A stretch of 64,000 nt of DNA from Serinus canaria (Eukaryota > Chordata > Aves > Passeriformes > Fringillidae): contig NC_066313.1 in the NCBI RefSeq assembly GCF_022539315.1, forward strand, positions 10,915,764-10,979,763. Direction: 5' to 3'. The number at the start of each line of letters is the position of its first letter. Position 1 is the first letter of the stretch. The translations under genes were made by a program, and so were the position numbers. Under the pieces are notes generated by a model. That model was given only the letters and a program-made list of their open reading frames with translations. It was not told where the DNA came from and ran no database searches. Positions 24,594 to 37,109 of this stretch are shown in pieces.

Positions 24594-27500
24594 TTCAGTC
24601 TTTGTTGTGAACCACAGTGATCTCTAACCAACAGAGATTACTGAGAAAATGTATGGCTGCTGGTTCCAAGTGACCTGTATACTAAACCCTGAGCCCTGTG
24701 CTCATCTTCCTGGTGAACCCTGACTCCAGCTCTGCATTCTTCCCATGTTATTTGAAAATGACATTTGCCTGCCAGAAGCACAGCATGAGCAATAGCTGTA
24801 AAATGTTGCCTAAGGATGGAAATACTACTGAGAGAGTTTCACAATTAGGTTAACTTTTCTCTTGCAAAGAAAATATTTTGCATGGCATGTGCTTGAAAAC
24901 AGGCACTGTCTGTTACCATTGCCCTTGCCTTTTAATAATTCTGTTTAATGGTTTCAGTAAAACTTGGGCTCATATGAACTGTCATTCTATTTTAATCATT
25001 GAATGTCTCAATATGTATATTGCTTCACAGGTATTAATTCCTGACTTTTTTTTGAAGGTATTAACATACACTTGTTTTACATTAGATAACACCAGTACTG
25101 CATAAAAGCAGGTGATCTTGTGCATATACAGTTACCTCATTTTACAGTATTTTCTATGCCATTACTTCTGTGGAATACTATAGTAAATGCTATTCTGGTA
25201 ATGAAAGTGTAGATTGTAAACTATAATCTCCTCAGCCACGTCATGCTTTAGATTCCATTAAATGATCCCTGTCTTATCTTTTAAATGATCAGCACAGCAA
25301 ATACTTAACTCTAAACTTCTGGATAATTCAGTTGTCATAAGCAATCATTTATAAACTGATTCTTCTCCAGTCTGTGGAGCAGTGAATCCAGCTGGGTCCT
25401 GCTATTAAGCTCTATGCAGTAATCCAAATGATAGGACAGGAGACAACCTGAGCAGAACTTGATAAGTTAATGCACTTGCTAAGTGCATCTTTCCTCACTG
25501 TATTGAAGGCAGGTTTTATTCCTTTATTGAATGATGGGTGGTCAGCAGAAACAAGTTGCCAGTTAATGAAATTTCCTTTTGACAAGGTAAGGGGTGCATG
25601 TCCTAAGAATTCGTATTGATTGCCAGTTAGATCACCCAAGAATTTGCATCACCTAAATGAGCAATAGTTGAACCTGGGTGTTGATGCTAGAGAATGGGAA
25701 GAAGCTCACTAATGGCTTTCTGCAGTGCAGTCACAGAGCAGCTGTGTGCAAGGGCAGCCATCAGGCCTCAGAACTTGGCTAAGGAGAAGATCTACAGCTC
25801 AAAATTCTTTCCTAGCAGAATCCTTTTCAGCAAGGTGCAGAACCCAGCCATGAATTAAACCCAGCTGCCTGAAACTGTAAGGTGCATATTGTCTTAGAAT
25901 TGTACTAACTGTCCCCATGAATAGTATGGGCAAACATGGAACTGGAAGTAGATAATATCTTTCTTTGTCTGCTGTGCATCTCAAAATCCAAAATCCATTA
26001 AGTGGGTGAACCAGTTTTGAGAGCCTAATCAAGAACATCGATTTGTTTCTAATAAATCCTAATTGATAAGTAGTTTCCAAAAGATCCAATAGACTGAAGT
26101 GAAGCGCTGGAAAAGCACCTAGTGACGTTAAAGCACATAATAAAAAACAATTTGAGAACATGAATTTGAGAGGGTGTTATTGATGCTTCAGAAAGCCCTT
26201 TAAACACAAAACTTTCAAATTTATATATATGCTTTTCTTAGCCTTAAATATGCTTATTTTGGCATCTTATGAATTGCAGGCAGTTACAATGCTTATATCC
26301 CTGATGAGACCCTATAATGGATGTTATTCCATATATTTTATATAAGCAAAATACAGACCCAGACTGGAGCCACAGATGTCCATGCCTAGATCATTTTACT
26401 ACATGCAAATATGAGAACTGCAACAGATTCTTCTGTCTGGCTGCCTTTTGTCAGACCTCAGCATACCTTACAAATAGAACTGCATTAGTCCAGATTCAGG
26501 TAATGTCTTTGCCCAATGCTTTACAGTGCATAACTTTAATATCATGAAATGCAACATGCTTATAATGAAAGCAGCAGGTTTGACACATGCTCTGAGATGA
26601 AGCAATTGCAGAAAGGGCTTTTTTAATATTAATTTTATATTTTTAGATTTTTACAGCTTGTGTTCCTTCCACTTTTATGATAAAAATGTGTTTCCCAATG
26701 ACATAATGCAGTTCCCTTTTTTCCCAACAATTTCTTAAAAAAGTTACTCTAGCTTCACTTTCTGTTCTCTTGCAATACTTATAAACTTTAGAGTATCTGG
26801 GTTTATTTTAAGCAGTTTTAGAGGCATATGGCTTTTCTGTCATAATGGATGTGAGATTTCCCAGATATTATTTGCATAGCTCAGCCTGCACAACTGTAGA
26901 GCTTGAACTTTTCTATGCTCAAACTTTTCCATTAGGTGTACTCTTGATGTGGATTTTGTTACACCTATTTAAGCATATTAGATACCTGCAGGCCAATATC
27001 AAGCCAGTTAGTAAGATTATTCTTCTAAATAGAAAATGAAATGGTAACAAGATTGTGCATATTTCCCAAAATAGCAAAATTCCATTGTGAAAAGTATGGA
27101 TATTTTAACACATTATATTCTGAAAATATGCTATATGTTTGTAGTTTTTGAAGAATGTTTTCAATTCCCAAATATTTTAGTATATATTTTAAAAAACTAT
27201 TTTGCTACTTTTTAAAAAAAAAAAAAAGAGTAATTTGGCCATGTTTTTTGTTTGGGTCTAAGTTGAATTTGGTATGTTGTATGTAAAAAAAGAGCCCAGA
27301 CAAATAAAACCAAACCAAAGGCCTGTAAATCCTGTCCTATTTCTGATCTAAGAAAATATACAAAAAGTAGTATGTAACATATTCTAGTGTGAAAGGCTTG
27401 TTCTTGAACATCCCCCTTTTCTGGAGACAGGAGAACCTATAAATGTGGTTCCTCTAAATGGTAATATTCGCCTTGTGAAGGCAGGGTCATGGAATATTGA

Positions 27501-30500
27501 CTAAAGCTGAGGCAATTTGGGGATGGGGAGGTAATTATTAATAAAGGCCAATTCAGTGAAGACACAAAAAGCTTTCTTTCTGTTTCACAAACTTCCCAGT
27601 ACTGAGACTGTGGCACACCCCTACACGGCTGAAAAGTCTGTAAACCTCTTTACTAAGTCAATGGAATACTCACACATTTGGGAAGGATTTTTTTCTGGTG
27701 TGAAGAACAGAAGCCATGAGATGGTAACCATATAAACTTCAGTATAATGTCTATTCACAAGGAGACTGAAATAGTTTGCTTTTAATATTAATGGCACTGA
27801 CTGTTTTCTGAGTGTTTTACTATACAGATATTATTTTGTTGTGTTACAAAATATGGGGTAAAATTTCCTTTGTTAAAGCAGATAAAATATGTCTAGTATT
27901 TGCTGGGCAGCAATAAAATGTGTCTGCCTGTCTGCTCTACATTCAGTAGAAGCTCAAGTGCCTGTTCTCCACCATGAACCTTCTATTTCTATATTGTAAA
28001 ATTTGTACTTCAAGTTTTCCCAACTTCACCACACCAGCATAAATCAAGTCTGTTTTGTAACAGACTTGTTTAAAATCCAATTCCTTTATTAAAAGGATGA
28101 GTTTGTCAAGTCTTTGTCAACTTTGAGAAAGTTGAATTGTATTAGAACTGATGAGGGGAAAAAAAAGGAAGAAAAGATACTAAAGAAAAATCCAGTCCAG
28201 AAAATAGTTTAAATTATCTGTATTTTTACACTTGGATGATAACATTTTGAAGGTACTGGATCCCTGTGAAAATGTATCAGTTTGCTTTGAGCAGACTATT
28301 ATGTTCACAACATATTTATGTGAACAAAAAGCAATAATGACAGTATTTCCATGATTATTGACTCTGTTTGGCTTAGTACTGAGTTGCAGTCATGGCTAAG
28401 ATGTCCTTTCTATGTAATGGAATGATGTGCTAGTCTTTCTGTGGGCAGGCATGAGTTACTGCTTTATGGTTTTGGTGTATTTTTTTCTTCAGATCTTTTG
28501 GTAATGATCCTCCTTCTGTCTGCAACTTCTGGTAGCTGTTTAAACCTCAGCCATGGAGGTTTAAACTCCTCTGTAGTAAAGGCTGGAAAAATTTCAGCTA
28601 GAAGCCCTTTTAAAGTTTATATGATTCCTTAATCTCTGTGGAGCTTGCAAGAACCCTAATGAAAGGTGCTTAGCTCTGCTCTGGTTAGCTGGCAAAGGTG
28701 CAGCAATATGAACTCAAATATGGAGCAGTTTCAGCTTTTTGAAAGGGAATCTAATCCATCTATGGCCACCTGTGAATTTTTATGGAGGTATTTCTACTGG
28801 AGGAATAACAGTTCATGCTACCAGTAGCATTAATAAAACTAATTTGTTAAGAATCAATCTGTAAATGCATTTTTCAGCAAATCTGTGTCAATAAGATAAA
28901 GCTGTGGTTATAAAGACCTGTTCAGGTCTTCATTTCATTGTTATGTGTATAGGACTATTTATAAGTTGTGCTTTTCACTTCTCCATTTCTAAAAGTCCTA
29001 GAAGTTCAGTATTGTAAGGTGAAATATAAAGGTTATAATAAAAATATTAATTCTACCAGGTGAAAATTACCAAGTGATTTAGAAGGGTAAAAATACAAAC
29101 ATATTTCTTGGATTACTCTGGGATGCTGAAAGAGCATTGCTGAATTATAGAGGAATAGGCAGGTTTGGAAGGATGCTGTGAAAGTTTGAGGATTACAGCA
29201 GTAGCAACAAAGTATGAAAGATTTGTGATGGGTAAAGTGATTCATAGACATACAAATAAGATATAAGCTTCCATGGAGAAGACAAGTAAAACAAAACCTT
29301 ACAGAGATAAAGAATGGAAAACATGAAGAGTTGGTCAGATAAATAATGATGTTTTTTCATCCTTTCTGTACTTACTCATTTTTTATGGATCAGGCAATTG
29401 ACTGTCCTAAGCCAGAGGTCATATCTGTATATTTATGTTATTAGGCTGTGATTTGCCTTCTGGCATATATTTGCAACCTTTTTCTTGGTGACATTTACTC
29501 TTAATGAAGTGTTCTGTGTCAATGAGTTCCAGGATCTAGGTATGATCTGTATGGAAATGTACTTTTCTTGTAGGTTTTGGAGCTGCTGCCTGATAACAGT
29601 ATTTGAGGCTCCCTAATGAGAAAGAGGGAATAATCATTACCACATTCTCTATCCAGCATTTTTGGAGCTTTCTAATTTGTTTCATGTTCTTATGCCATAG
29701 GTCATCCTTTTTGCTTTCCTCTTGTTGCCTTCTGGTACATCTTTTATTGGCAAACTTACTGGATTTATCAGGTCATTTTCCTTATTCTTTTAAGTTTCTA
29801 ATATTCTTTTTGCCTCCCCTGTCCATATTTTTGTATTCTTATAGGTATGTAGACAATAACTGTCTTAAGTTGTAACAGCCAATTAAGATTGCATCATTTT
29901 GTATATTAAATTGGGTACAGAAGGTATGTACACACATATATATATGCATAAAAAAGTGTATGTGCTATGTCATAAACCTGACTTGAAGTTTGATTGAAAT
30001 TTGAGAGTTAATGCTTGTTCTCCTGCCATGTTGTGTCTATACCAGAAGTTCTCTAGGTTTCCACTGCACTGAAATATAAAAGAAGGTTTGTAACACATAT
30101 GTCAGCAGTGTGTGTGATCTGTGTTTAAAAATTAGGTTTCGGGGTTCCTTGATAGGAGTGTAGGTCAAGTGCTTGAAGAATAGTTGCCACTGCAGAAGTA
30201 ATTTTGTTTGTTTTCCTGTGAATTTTCTGTTTTCTCCAGCTAGAGCAATGTGACAGACAACTGCTCTCCACACTGCATTTGGTGTGTCTCACAGGTCTAG
30301 TTGGACATCAGGAATACTAAAATTTCTTTGTCTGCTTCTATTTGGTGATGGGTACCTCAGGGAGCACCCTCAGGCAGCAGAGTCTGAGATGGCTGGAGTG
30401 CCACTCATGATGGCCAGGTCATGGCTAATCCACAGGCACATGGTGGCTTAGTCACTGCTGCTGGCATGGTGCTCTCCCATGTCTGACTGCATCCAGGCAG

Positions 30501-30755
30501 AAATGGGAGAAAACTGAGTCACCCTTTCCTTTCATGAGAAGACAGGCAAATACAGTTTGCTTTAAATCATGGCAAAGATTCCCTAAAATTATCCTCTGTA
30601 AAAACTCATGGTAAATTAGAAAATTTTATTTCAAAATATTACCCATCAGGACATGACTAATTTTAAGCTTTGCCTGGGAGTCAAACATAGTCACTTTTAT
30701 AAATATGCTGGCTGCACTGGACCATGTTGCTGTCATACATGTTAAAATATGCTAC
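24593..30755. other. Non-coding stretch, no gene recognised
   Basis: About 6 kb of AT-rich sequence with homopolymers (A13 at 27214-27226) and two small hairpins: CAAGTCTGTT/AACAGACTTG at 28045-28068 and AAGACCTG/CAGGTCTT at 28913-28930. Minus-strand frames such as 25799-26161 (120 codons) have no known motif, lack a recognisable family and are treated as chance. Confidence 0.6.
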
Positions 30756-30789
30756 TTTTTTCCTAATCCAGTCATGGATTAGGAAAAAA
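30756..30789. repeat. Perfect 14-bp hairpin, 6-nt loop
   Basis: TTTTTTCCTAATCC at 30756-30769 and its exact reverse complement GGATTAGGAAAAAA at 30776-30789 enclose a six-base loop (AGTCAT). It has the same arm length and loop length as the hairpin at 22345-22378. It lies about 225 bp left of the probable LTR but is not part of it. Confidence 0.95.
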
Positions 30790-31008
30790 GGAATGTGTTA
30801 GACTATTAGGAGTAGTCCAGGTGAATATGTTCTGTTTTGATGTCTTTGTAGGGCAAATGCTGCCAGAGAGAAAGCAGCTGGCCAAAGGAAAAGAGAGAAG
30901 GGTGCTGTCATGAGGCTGGAAGTCTCCCAAGAACTATCTTCCCCATCAAACCCAGAGTGTCTTGGTCATGTTCCTCGTCCTGCAGCTCCTAAGGTGACCA
31001 TTTCTGAT

Positions 31009-31339
31009 ACCAGGTGTAGGGGGATAGAATATAGGAAAATAAAGGTAGTGTAGAAAGTAATCTTACCGCTAAGGAGTTGCAGCTGGGCCAATTATCAAGG
31101 ATCAGGAACAGGCCTGACTCTAACAGGGCACAGCTGTAAGCAGTGAGAAGAAGAGTGCTATAAAAGAGTGGGGTGGGTGGGTGAGACGGGAACTGGAGTC
31201 AGTTGGCTGCTTGGTGAGAGAGAGAGAGAGAGTCAGTGCTCTGAGGAGCTGCCCAGGAGAAAGCCTCAAGCAGGTATGAAGCTTTTGTGATAAGGAGACA
31301 ACAGAATGGACCCCCTGCAGTAAGATGACAATAACCAGG
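31009..31339 (+). mobile_element. Probable solo LTR of an endogenous retrovirus
   Basis: The sequence from 31015 begins with TG (TGTAGGGGGA). It includes blocks I associate with songbird LTRs (CTAAGGAGTTGCAGCTGGGC near 31070, AACAGGCCTGACTCTAACAG near 31107) and has a TATA box, TATAAAAG, at 31159-31166, placed as expected for a U3 promoter on the plus strand. The hexamer ACCAGG stands just before 31015 and again at 31334-31339, consistent with a 6-bp target-site duplication. The right end is not a clean CA: the last CA is at 31329-31330, three bases before the repeat. No internal viral genes lie on either side, so it would be a solo LTR. A (GA)n tract at 31214-31232 lies inside. Confidence 0.6.
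31214..31232. repeat. (GA)n microsatellite inside the LTR
   Basis: About nine GA dinucleotides in a row, downstream of the TATA box of the probable LTR. Confidence 0.9.
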
Positions 31340-32100
31340 TGCAATCCTTGTGGGCTGTAAAACATTAGCCACTTGTGCTTTGCCTTTTAGTTCCTGGACT
31401 TTGCTGTGTGATTTTTGCCCTAACAAACTAATTTATGTTTTCAGCTAGTGTGTACCCACCATAGGCTTTTTACTTGCCTCAATCCCATTTCGTAGTAATA
31501 GTATAGAGAGCCAAACTTCAATCTACATCTGTACCAGATTCTCTAAAGTTCCCAAGCAGTTAAACTGGGCAAGTCTTACTGGGCAATTCTTTATATATAT
31601 TTTAATATATTTATTTATTTTAGTTGGTTGGTTATTTAGTTGTTTCTTTTTAACCACAATGAAATTGGTTTATGATCTGGGGAAATGGCAAGTTCATGTG
31701 ATTGCTCTATTTTCTTTTGCATTTGTCCCTCTCTTTCTTTTTTCACCATAGGCTGATTAGAATGTAATGCAGCTGTTGATTAAGTGGAGTGGCTACAAAT
31801 TTAATGCAAATGTAACACACTTCAGAGTTGTGTACACAGTCCTTTCAAACTGGTTGGATTTCTGGGATGTTTTGGTTTGTTTCCATTTGGAGTTTTTTGT
31901 GGGTATTTGGGGAGTATTGTGGTGTCTGGTTTTTTGTTTGTATGTTTGGGGGGCAGGGGAGGGGTTCTGTTCCTTTTGTTCTTGTTTTCTTACACGCCAA
32001 AGCACAGCTGATGATGAGGGTGCTCCAGAGCAGGAAGGGAAAGGATTCTCTGTGCTGCTCAGGGCCTAGGAGGGAGCTGTCTCCCATTTAGTCTGACATG
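31340..32100. other. Non-coding stretch between LTR and CpG island
   Basis: AT-rich at first (TATATATATTTTAATATATT near 31592), then T/G-rich with a G-run cluster at 31948-31964 (runs of six, four and four). A minus-strand frame starting at 32087 is considered among the findings as a speculative first coding exon of the CpG-island transcript. Confidence 0.5.
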
Positions 32101-32191
32101 GAGGCGTAAATGAGACCGGCAAAATATCCTTCATCGTCTGAGTACCCTTCTGGCTTCTGCCCGTTTTCCCCGGTCGCTGCTTTCTCTCCGC

Positions 32192-32206
32192 CTTCTAGAA
32201 GATTCT
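32192..32206. promoter_or_regulatory. Three-unit heat-shock element
   Basis: TTC (32193-32195), GAA (32198-32200) and TTC (32203-32205), each separated by two bases, match the binding pattern nTTCnnGAAnnTTCn of heat-shock transcription factors exactly. The motif sits inside the only CpG island of the window. A chance hit somewhere in 64 kb is not unlikely, so its weight comes from this placement. Confidence 0.5.
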
Positions 32207-32434
32207 TGTTCCTGGGGGACGCAGGGGCTTCCCGAGGCGCTGGCCGCTAGAGGATGCTCCTGGTCCGGCGTTGGAGAGCAGCGTACCCGGGCCGGGGCTC
32301 TGTGCTCCATTCTCCTTCCTCCTCCTCGCCGGCGCAGCTCCCAGCCCGGCTCGTTCCCCCCGGGCCTCACCCGCACAGCCTGGGCTGTACAAACCCCAGC
32401 TTTGTGCTGCCAGAGCCGGGAGGCTTCCACTGCC

Positions 32435-32460
32435 CCAATGGGGAAGAAAATCCGGCCAAT
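32435..32460 (+). promoter_or_regulatory. Paired CCAAT boxes
   Basis: CCAAT occurs at 32435-32439 and 32456-32460, same orientation, 21 bp (two helical turns) apart, at the right side of the CpG island. Tandem CCAAT boxes two turns apart are typical NF-Y sites, which lie 60-100 bp upstream of many transcription starts in either orientation. Confidence 0.4.
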
Positions 32461-32520
32461 TCGCAGGCAAAACCGCAAAATACTCATGGCAATCAGAAAA
32501 CCGCGCTGTAGGGATTTGAG

Positions 32521-35500
32521 TGTGATTCTTATGGTGAGGTTCTTGGGCTTATTTAGGTGACACTCTTAATGGCATGTTGGCAGTGTGCCCACAATATCAG
32601 AGTCCTGCTGTGGATGGTCCCACTCTGGATGTGATTAGATGTTCAGCTAGCTTTCATTTTTTTGTCTGGTCTTTTAAAGTGATCCAAATCTCAGTTCCTA
32701 AATGAGGTTTGAGGCTTATTTTTCAATATATATATAATGGAAAAGGCATTCTTCATTAAAGAAAAAAATACTATTTAGAATGTGTAGTTTTTCAAGGAAG
32801 GCACACACATTAAATTAATTCCATATTTTAATAAAGCACAACAATTATCTCTTCCCTAAAAACCCATAACTGTTCAAGCAAAAAACAAATGAAATCAAAA
32901 TTACCTTTACATAAAAAGCAAAGCATGAATTTAAAGTTGTATTTGGAAATGTCCCTCTAGTCCTCTACTGCCTTTCCAAAATTCTATTGTAGCATAAACA
33001 AGTTCTCTGGCACATAAAGCACAGGAATTTGTATGGAAGTAGCATGAAAAAAAAAAAAAAAAAAAAAAAACAACAACCAAACCATAGAGTATTTTTAAGG
33101 TACCAAAGTAGAGTACTCCAAGGTGAAAAAAAAGGCAGATTTGAGGTCATTCAAGATGGCTCATTTGTTCGCATGCACTAGAGCAGTCTTTAACTCTGTA
33201 ATTATCTACTGCTTCTTTTTCTCTCCCCATGTCCTCACCTCCTGTGGGATTTCTACCTTATCCAGACCCCAAGTTAGATCTGCCAGGGAACTTGTGCAAT
33301 GGAAGAGACTGTTCATTTCTTGCAGGTGGATGGTGTGCAGTAGATAAATCAAAGACTGCAGGAAAGGAAATATATAGGTGAAAAGCTAGATAAGACTCTG
33401 AAAAATAGGCCTGTAGTCTTGTCCCTGCCATTGATGCTTAGCAAAGTCAATAACTTTTTCATATCTTGAATGTTTTCCCCAGTTTCTGCATGCTGACTGT
33501 GAGATCCTACACTCTGATAATCAGAGGCTTGAACACGCATGTCTACTCCTGAAGTCACTAGAGAGTTGTTTTGAGTCTACAGAATAATGAGTAGTGTTAT
33601 CTTCTCTTAAAGCTCATGTGGCAGATGTCTCAGATTTGGTGTACCTGTGTCTCTGTCCCTGCACATCTTTTGTCATCTGTACAAGACAGATGCTGACTTT
33701 TTTCCAGGCTGCAGTAAAAATAATATGGCTGGATCACTTGCATCCTCTGATGATGAGCACCAAACAACTGCCTGGGCAAAGTAAATAAATAAATTTGTCT
33801 TCTGAACAGGTTTTGAACCACAGAGAGGAAATAAAGGGTGCTACAAAGGATTGAAATATGAAAAATGGAACAAAACAAAGTAGTGAGCTGCTCTTAAAAT
33901 GAGTATTGTCTATCTTGTGCATTGAATGAAGCAACATTAGTGCTGTGTATTAAAGACTACTATAAGCTATTTAATGATCAAGCCCAGATAAGTATTTAGG
34001 CTGAGTTTACATTACACATTAATTCTGCAGTTTCCAAATATATGCATACTGATTTCTGTATCTGGACTGATATTGCTCAATGGTGGCTGTAGAGTTAAAA
34101 AAACAAAACAAACCCAAAAAAATCCCAAGTACCTTCACTAACAAGACGCTGGTGTTTTGTAGTAAGGAAGTTTGTGCATCTTCAGGTAAGCATTTAAAAT
34201 ATGGTTAATTTTCAATTTTTTCCTCTTCTATTTGGTTTCTTGACTAAATTGTATAAAAGTGAAATCCGTTTCCTGCTACAGGAATGAAAGAACTTGGCTG
34301 TTTTTAGAGAAAAACTTATTTAGGAATGGGTCTGTTTTCTCAGGTTGAGGAACCTGTCACTCTTTGTAACATGATGTTTCTAATGAAGAAGAACAGAGTT
34401 GCTGTGTTCCTGTCCCTTATTTGTGTTTCACTGCCTGTTAACAAAACAAATGATAATTTGTTACATGTTAAAATGATAACTTTGTAAAGGCAGTGCCTGT
34501 GCTTCCATTACAGCTGCTTGTCTTTTATTACGAAAACAAATTTTTTTTTGCTACAAAAGCAAGCTATTTTTGCTATGAAACCAAAAATATACCTGCAATC
34601 AGAATAGAGATAAATTCATCTTGGTTATTTGGTCTCCTAAAGTTTGTATTTATCATCTCAAGTGATTTAGGAACCATACTCTAATTCCCTACTCAAATTG
34701 TGTTTACAAAGATGTTTCATTCCTACTTGTCAGGAAATCCTTTCAAGAAGAGTAAAAGAATGTACTGAAATATTGTTATTGAAAGTAATTTTTCAACAAA
34801 TTATAGGTTCATTCCTTGAACTTCAACTTAGAATTACAAAAAATGCTGGAGGCTTTTGAAATTTCACATCACAGGAAAAATAAGGAGGCTGCAGAGCAGA
34901 ACAGATTTCTTAAATCAGGTTAGGAAATTTCCATCAGTACCTAATACTTTAAAAGTTACTAAGGTCGAAGTTACTTTTATTACTCTTGTGTTTTTCTGCA
35001 GTGATAGCATTTTGTTACACTATTGAGTGAGTTACAGTGTGTTTCCCTGGTCTTTTATGCTTGGTTTGATTTCAGTGTCTTGGCTTGAGTTTGAATATAT
35101 CTTTAATACTGTCTTTTTTTATCATGTCCCTTTTTTTATGAGTAAAAGTTTTTGAACAACCTTCATTCTAATCAAGTGAAACTTTTGTAAAAGGATATAT
35201 AGAACTGAAATTGGGTCCTCTTTGTGGCCTTGGAGCTGTGAAAGTTAGTGAGGCAGGAGGGGAGCATGAGATCAAAGATAGTGAGCACTGCCTTGTACTT
35301 CCCAGGGTAAGATGTTAGTGCTAGTGTTTTACAAATGTGTTGTTTGGGGAGCTTGGTCAAAGTGATTTCAAGAAGGTTTCACCTCTGGCAGAGGTGAGTG
35401 ACTGCTTGGGGGTGGAGACCTGGCTGGGGCACCACAGCGTCAGCTCATCCTGGTGCTGTCTGCTGTCAGGCAGTGGTGACAGTGGGAGCTCTGTTTCCCT

Positions 35501-37109
35501 GGGTTTTTTTTTCTTGTTTAATTCCAGGGAAAACTCATCGTTCAGAACGGTCCTGTTTGTAATTTATGATGTCATGTGCAACCAAATATGCACTTTGGCC
35601 ATTTTTTATGCTTTTTGCTAACGATGGGTCACACAGTTTCATTGGAAGGTTTTAAAGATTAAAGTCATCAGAAAAGGCAGCCCTGGTGACTGATATTCTC
35701 TGACCTCATGACCTACCAAAGGCCATAGAGCCACACTAAATAAAGCTGTCTCAAGCTTATCACTTCTGTTGCGCTCTAACACAGTTTAAAAAGATGACCA
35801 GGTTTGACTTAAAGACTTTCAGGATTTATCTGACATGTCCTTAAACAGGCAGCTTTAATTAAAATATATTCTTTGTCTTTAAAATGTCATTCCTCTAATA
35901 GGAATTTTTCCAGCTTTCTCTTGCCACAAATTATTTTCTATAAGTAACTTTTCCCCACCTACATACCAGAAGGTACTCATTGACTGAGTTAAATTTATTT
36001 TTTAATATATACAGCTCTCTATTATACGTAGAATGTGATCTGGTAGGAAGACATCCCTTTTTTATGATATAGTGAAGTCCTCCTTGTGAAGTACAAATAT
36101 CCAAGAAAATTGGTGGGCTTCTCTTTACTGTGCAAGTAAAGACCAGTCCCAAATTCAGTGTGACAGTTTCTGCACCTTCTTTCTGTATAATAGGCATTGA
36201 AAAGCTGCTCTCCTCAGCTCAGTCCTCAAGAAACAATTATAATAGGATCCTTTTTATTTTCATTCTTTGTTGCCTGATATCTTAGCAAAGATAGATGTAA
36301 AATTCTGGGATAGCATTGTGAGCCACCAGCAGAGTGGGTACATCAGGTGCCTCAAAGAACAGACTCAGCTTCACTTGTAAAGCCTGGGAATTCTCGCAAT
36401 TATGTTATGCTGGAATGGACATGACTACAACAAGTGGAATGTTTGAATTTTTATGTGTCCCTTTGGGTTGCCTTAAACCTGGCCCCAATACAAGCAGGGA
36501 GCACCTTCTGGTTTTGCTTGGCTGTGGGGTGCTTTGAGTGTCTGGAGCAAGAGGAACACAAAAGTCCCCAACTGCTTTCTTGTGCCCTTCTGCATGGAGT
36601 CCACACTTAAAAAGCTTCATTTTTTTATTATATTTTTATTTGTTAACCTAGCCAATTTAAGTCTTAGCTGTCTGCTGTTCTCCAGTAGAAGCCCATTATA
36701 TTGTGACTTCATACAATATCTATTTAGCTCTGGAGATTGCATTTCTTGTCACTCTAGCTTTTTAATTTACTGTGTTTCTTCCTGCTTGCACCTTTGAAAC
36801 TCAGTGGAGCCCTGCAGGGGGGTCTCATTCTCCTGTTTCCTATCTCCTTTGAGCTATTGCATTACAATCAACTGTCAAAGATGAGCGGGAGTCAAGGACA
36901 TGGAGCACCTCAAGTGGCTGACACTGCTGAGCAGATATCCTTCTATTTTTGCTGAGTGTTTACATACCTCTAGAGTACAGATGTGGCTGAGCTGGATTAG
37001 ATGAAGAGAAAGTTTGTAACACCTTCATCTTAGAATAACACCAGTTCTGATTCTATATGAAAATGATACAATTTTAACAACTTAAAATAACACAACTTTC
37101 AACAACTAT
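32521..37109. other. Non-coding stretch, no gene recognised
   Basis: AT-rich sequence with an A24 run at 33047-33070 and a TATATATA tract near 32728. Splice-donor-like strings occur (CAGGTAAGC near 34178, GAGGTGAGTG near 35394) but no flanking open exon of convincing length and frame was found, so I assign no exon. Confidence 0.6.
33047..33070. repeat. A24 homopolymer
   Basis: Twenty-four uninterrupted A followed by CAACAACCAAACC. It is not attached to a retrocopy that I can recognise. Confidence 0.95.

Larger units (their letters stand above)
32101..32516. promoter_or_regulatory. CpG island, candidate promoter
   Basis: By direct count about 29 CpG dinucleotides fall in roughly 420 bp, 22 of them between about 32161 and 32460, in a window that is otherwise strongly CpG-depleted. 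GC content is also clearly raised. The island carries a three-unit heat-shock element (32192-32206) and two CCAAT boxes (32435-32439 and 32456-32460). Open frames of 80-118 codons on both strands here are what low stop-codon frequency in GC-rich sequence produces and are not taken as genes. In birds such an island usually marks a transcription start, but which strand is transcribed cannot be told. Confidence 0.75.

Noticed and set aside
31948..31964. G-run cluster as a quadruplex candidate
   Set aside because: Only three separated runs of at least three G. It fails the standard four-run pattern. The clusters near 46331 and 49605 fail for the same reason.
32131..32519. Open frames of 82-118 codons on both strands in the CpG island
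   Set aside because: Stop codons are AT-rich, so a GC-rich island is open in many frames at once. None resembles a known protein.
35305..35394. Possible exon between CTTCCCAG and GAGGTGAGTG
   Set aside because: All three frames contain stop codons, so it cannot be a coding exon, and nothing supports a non-coding one.
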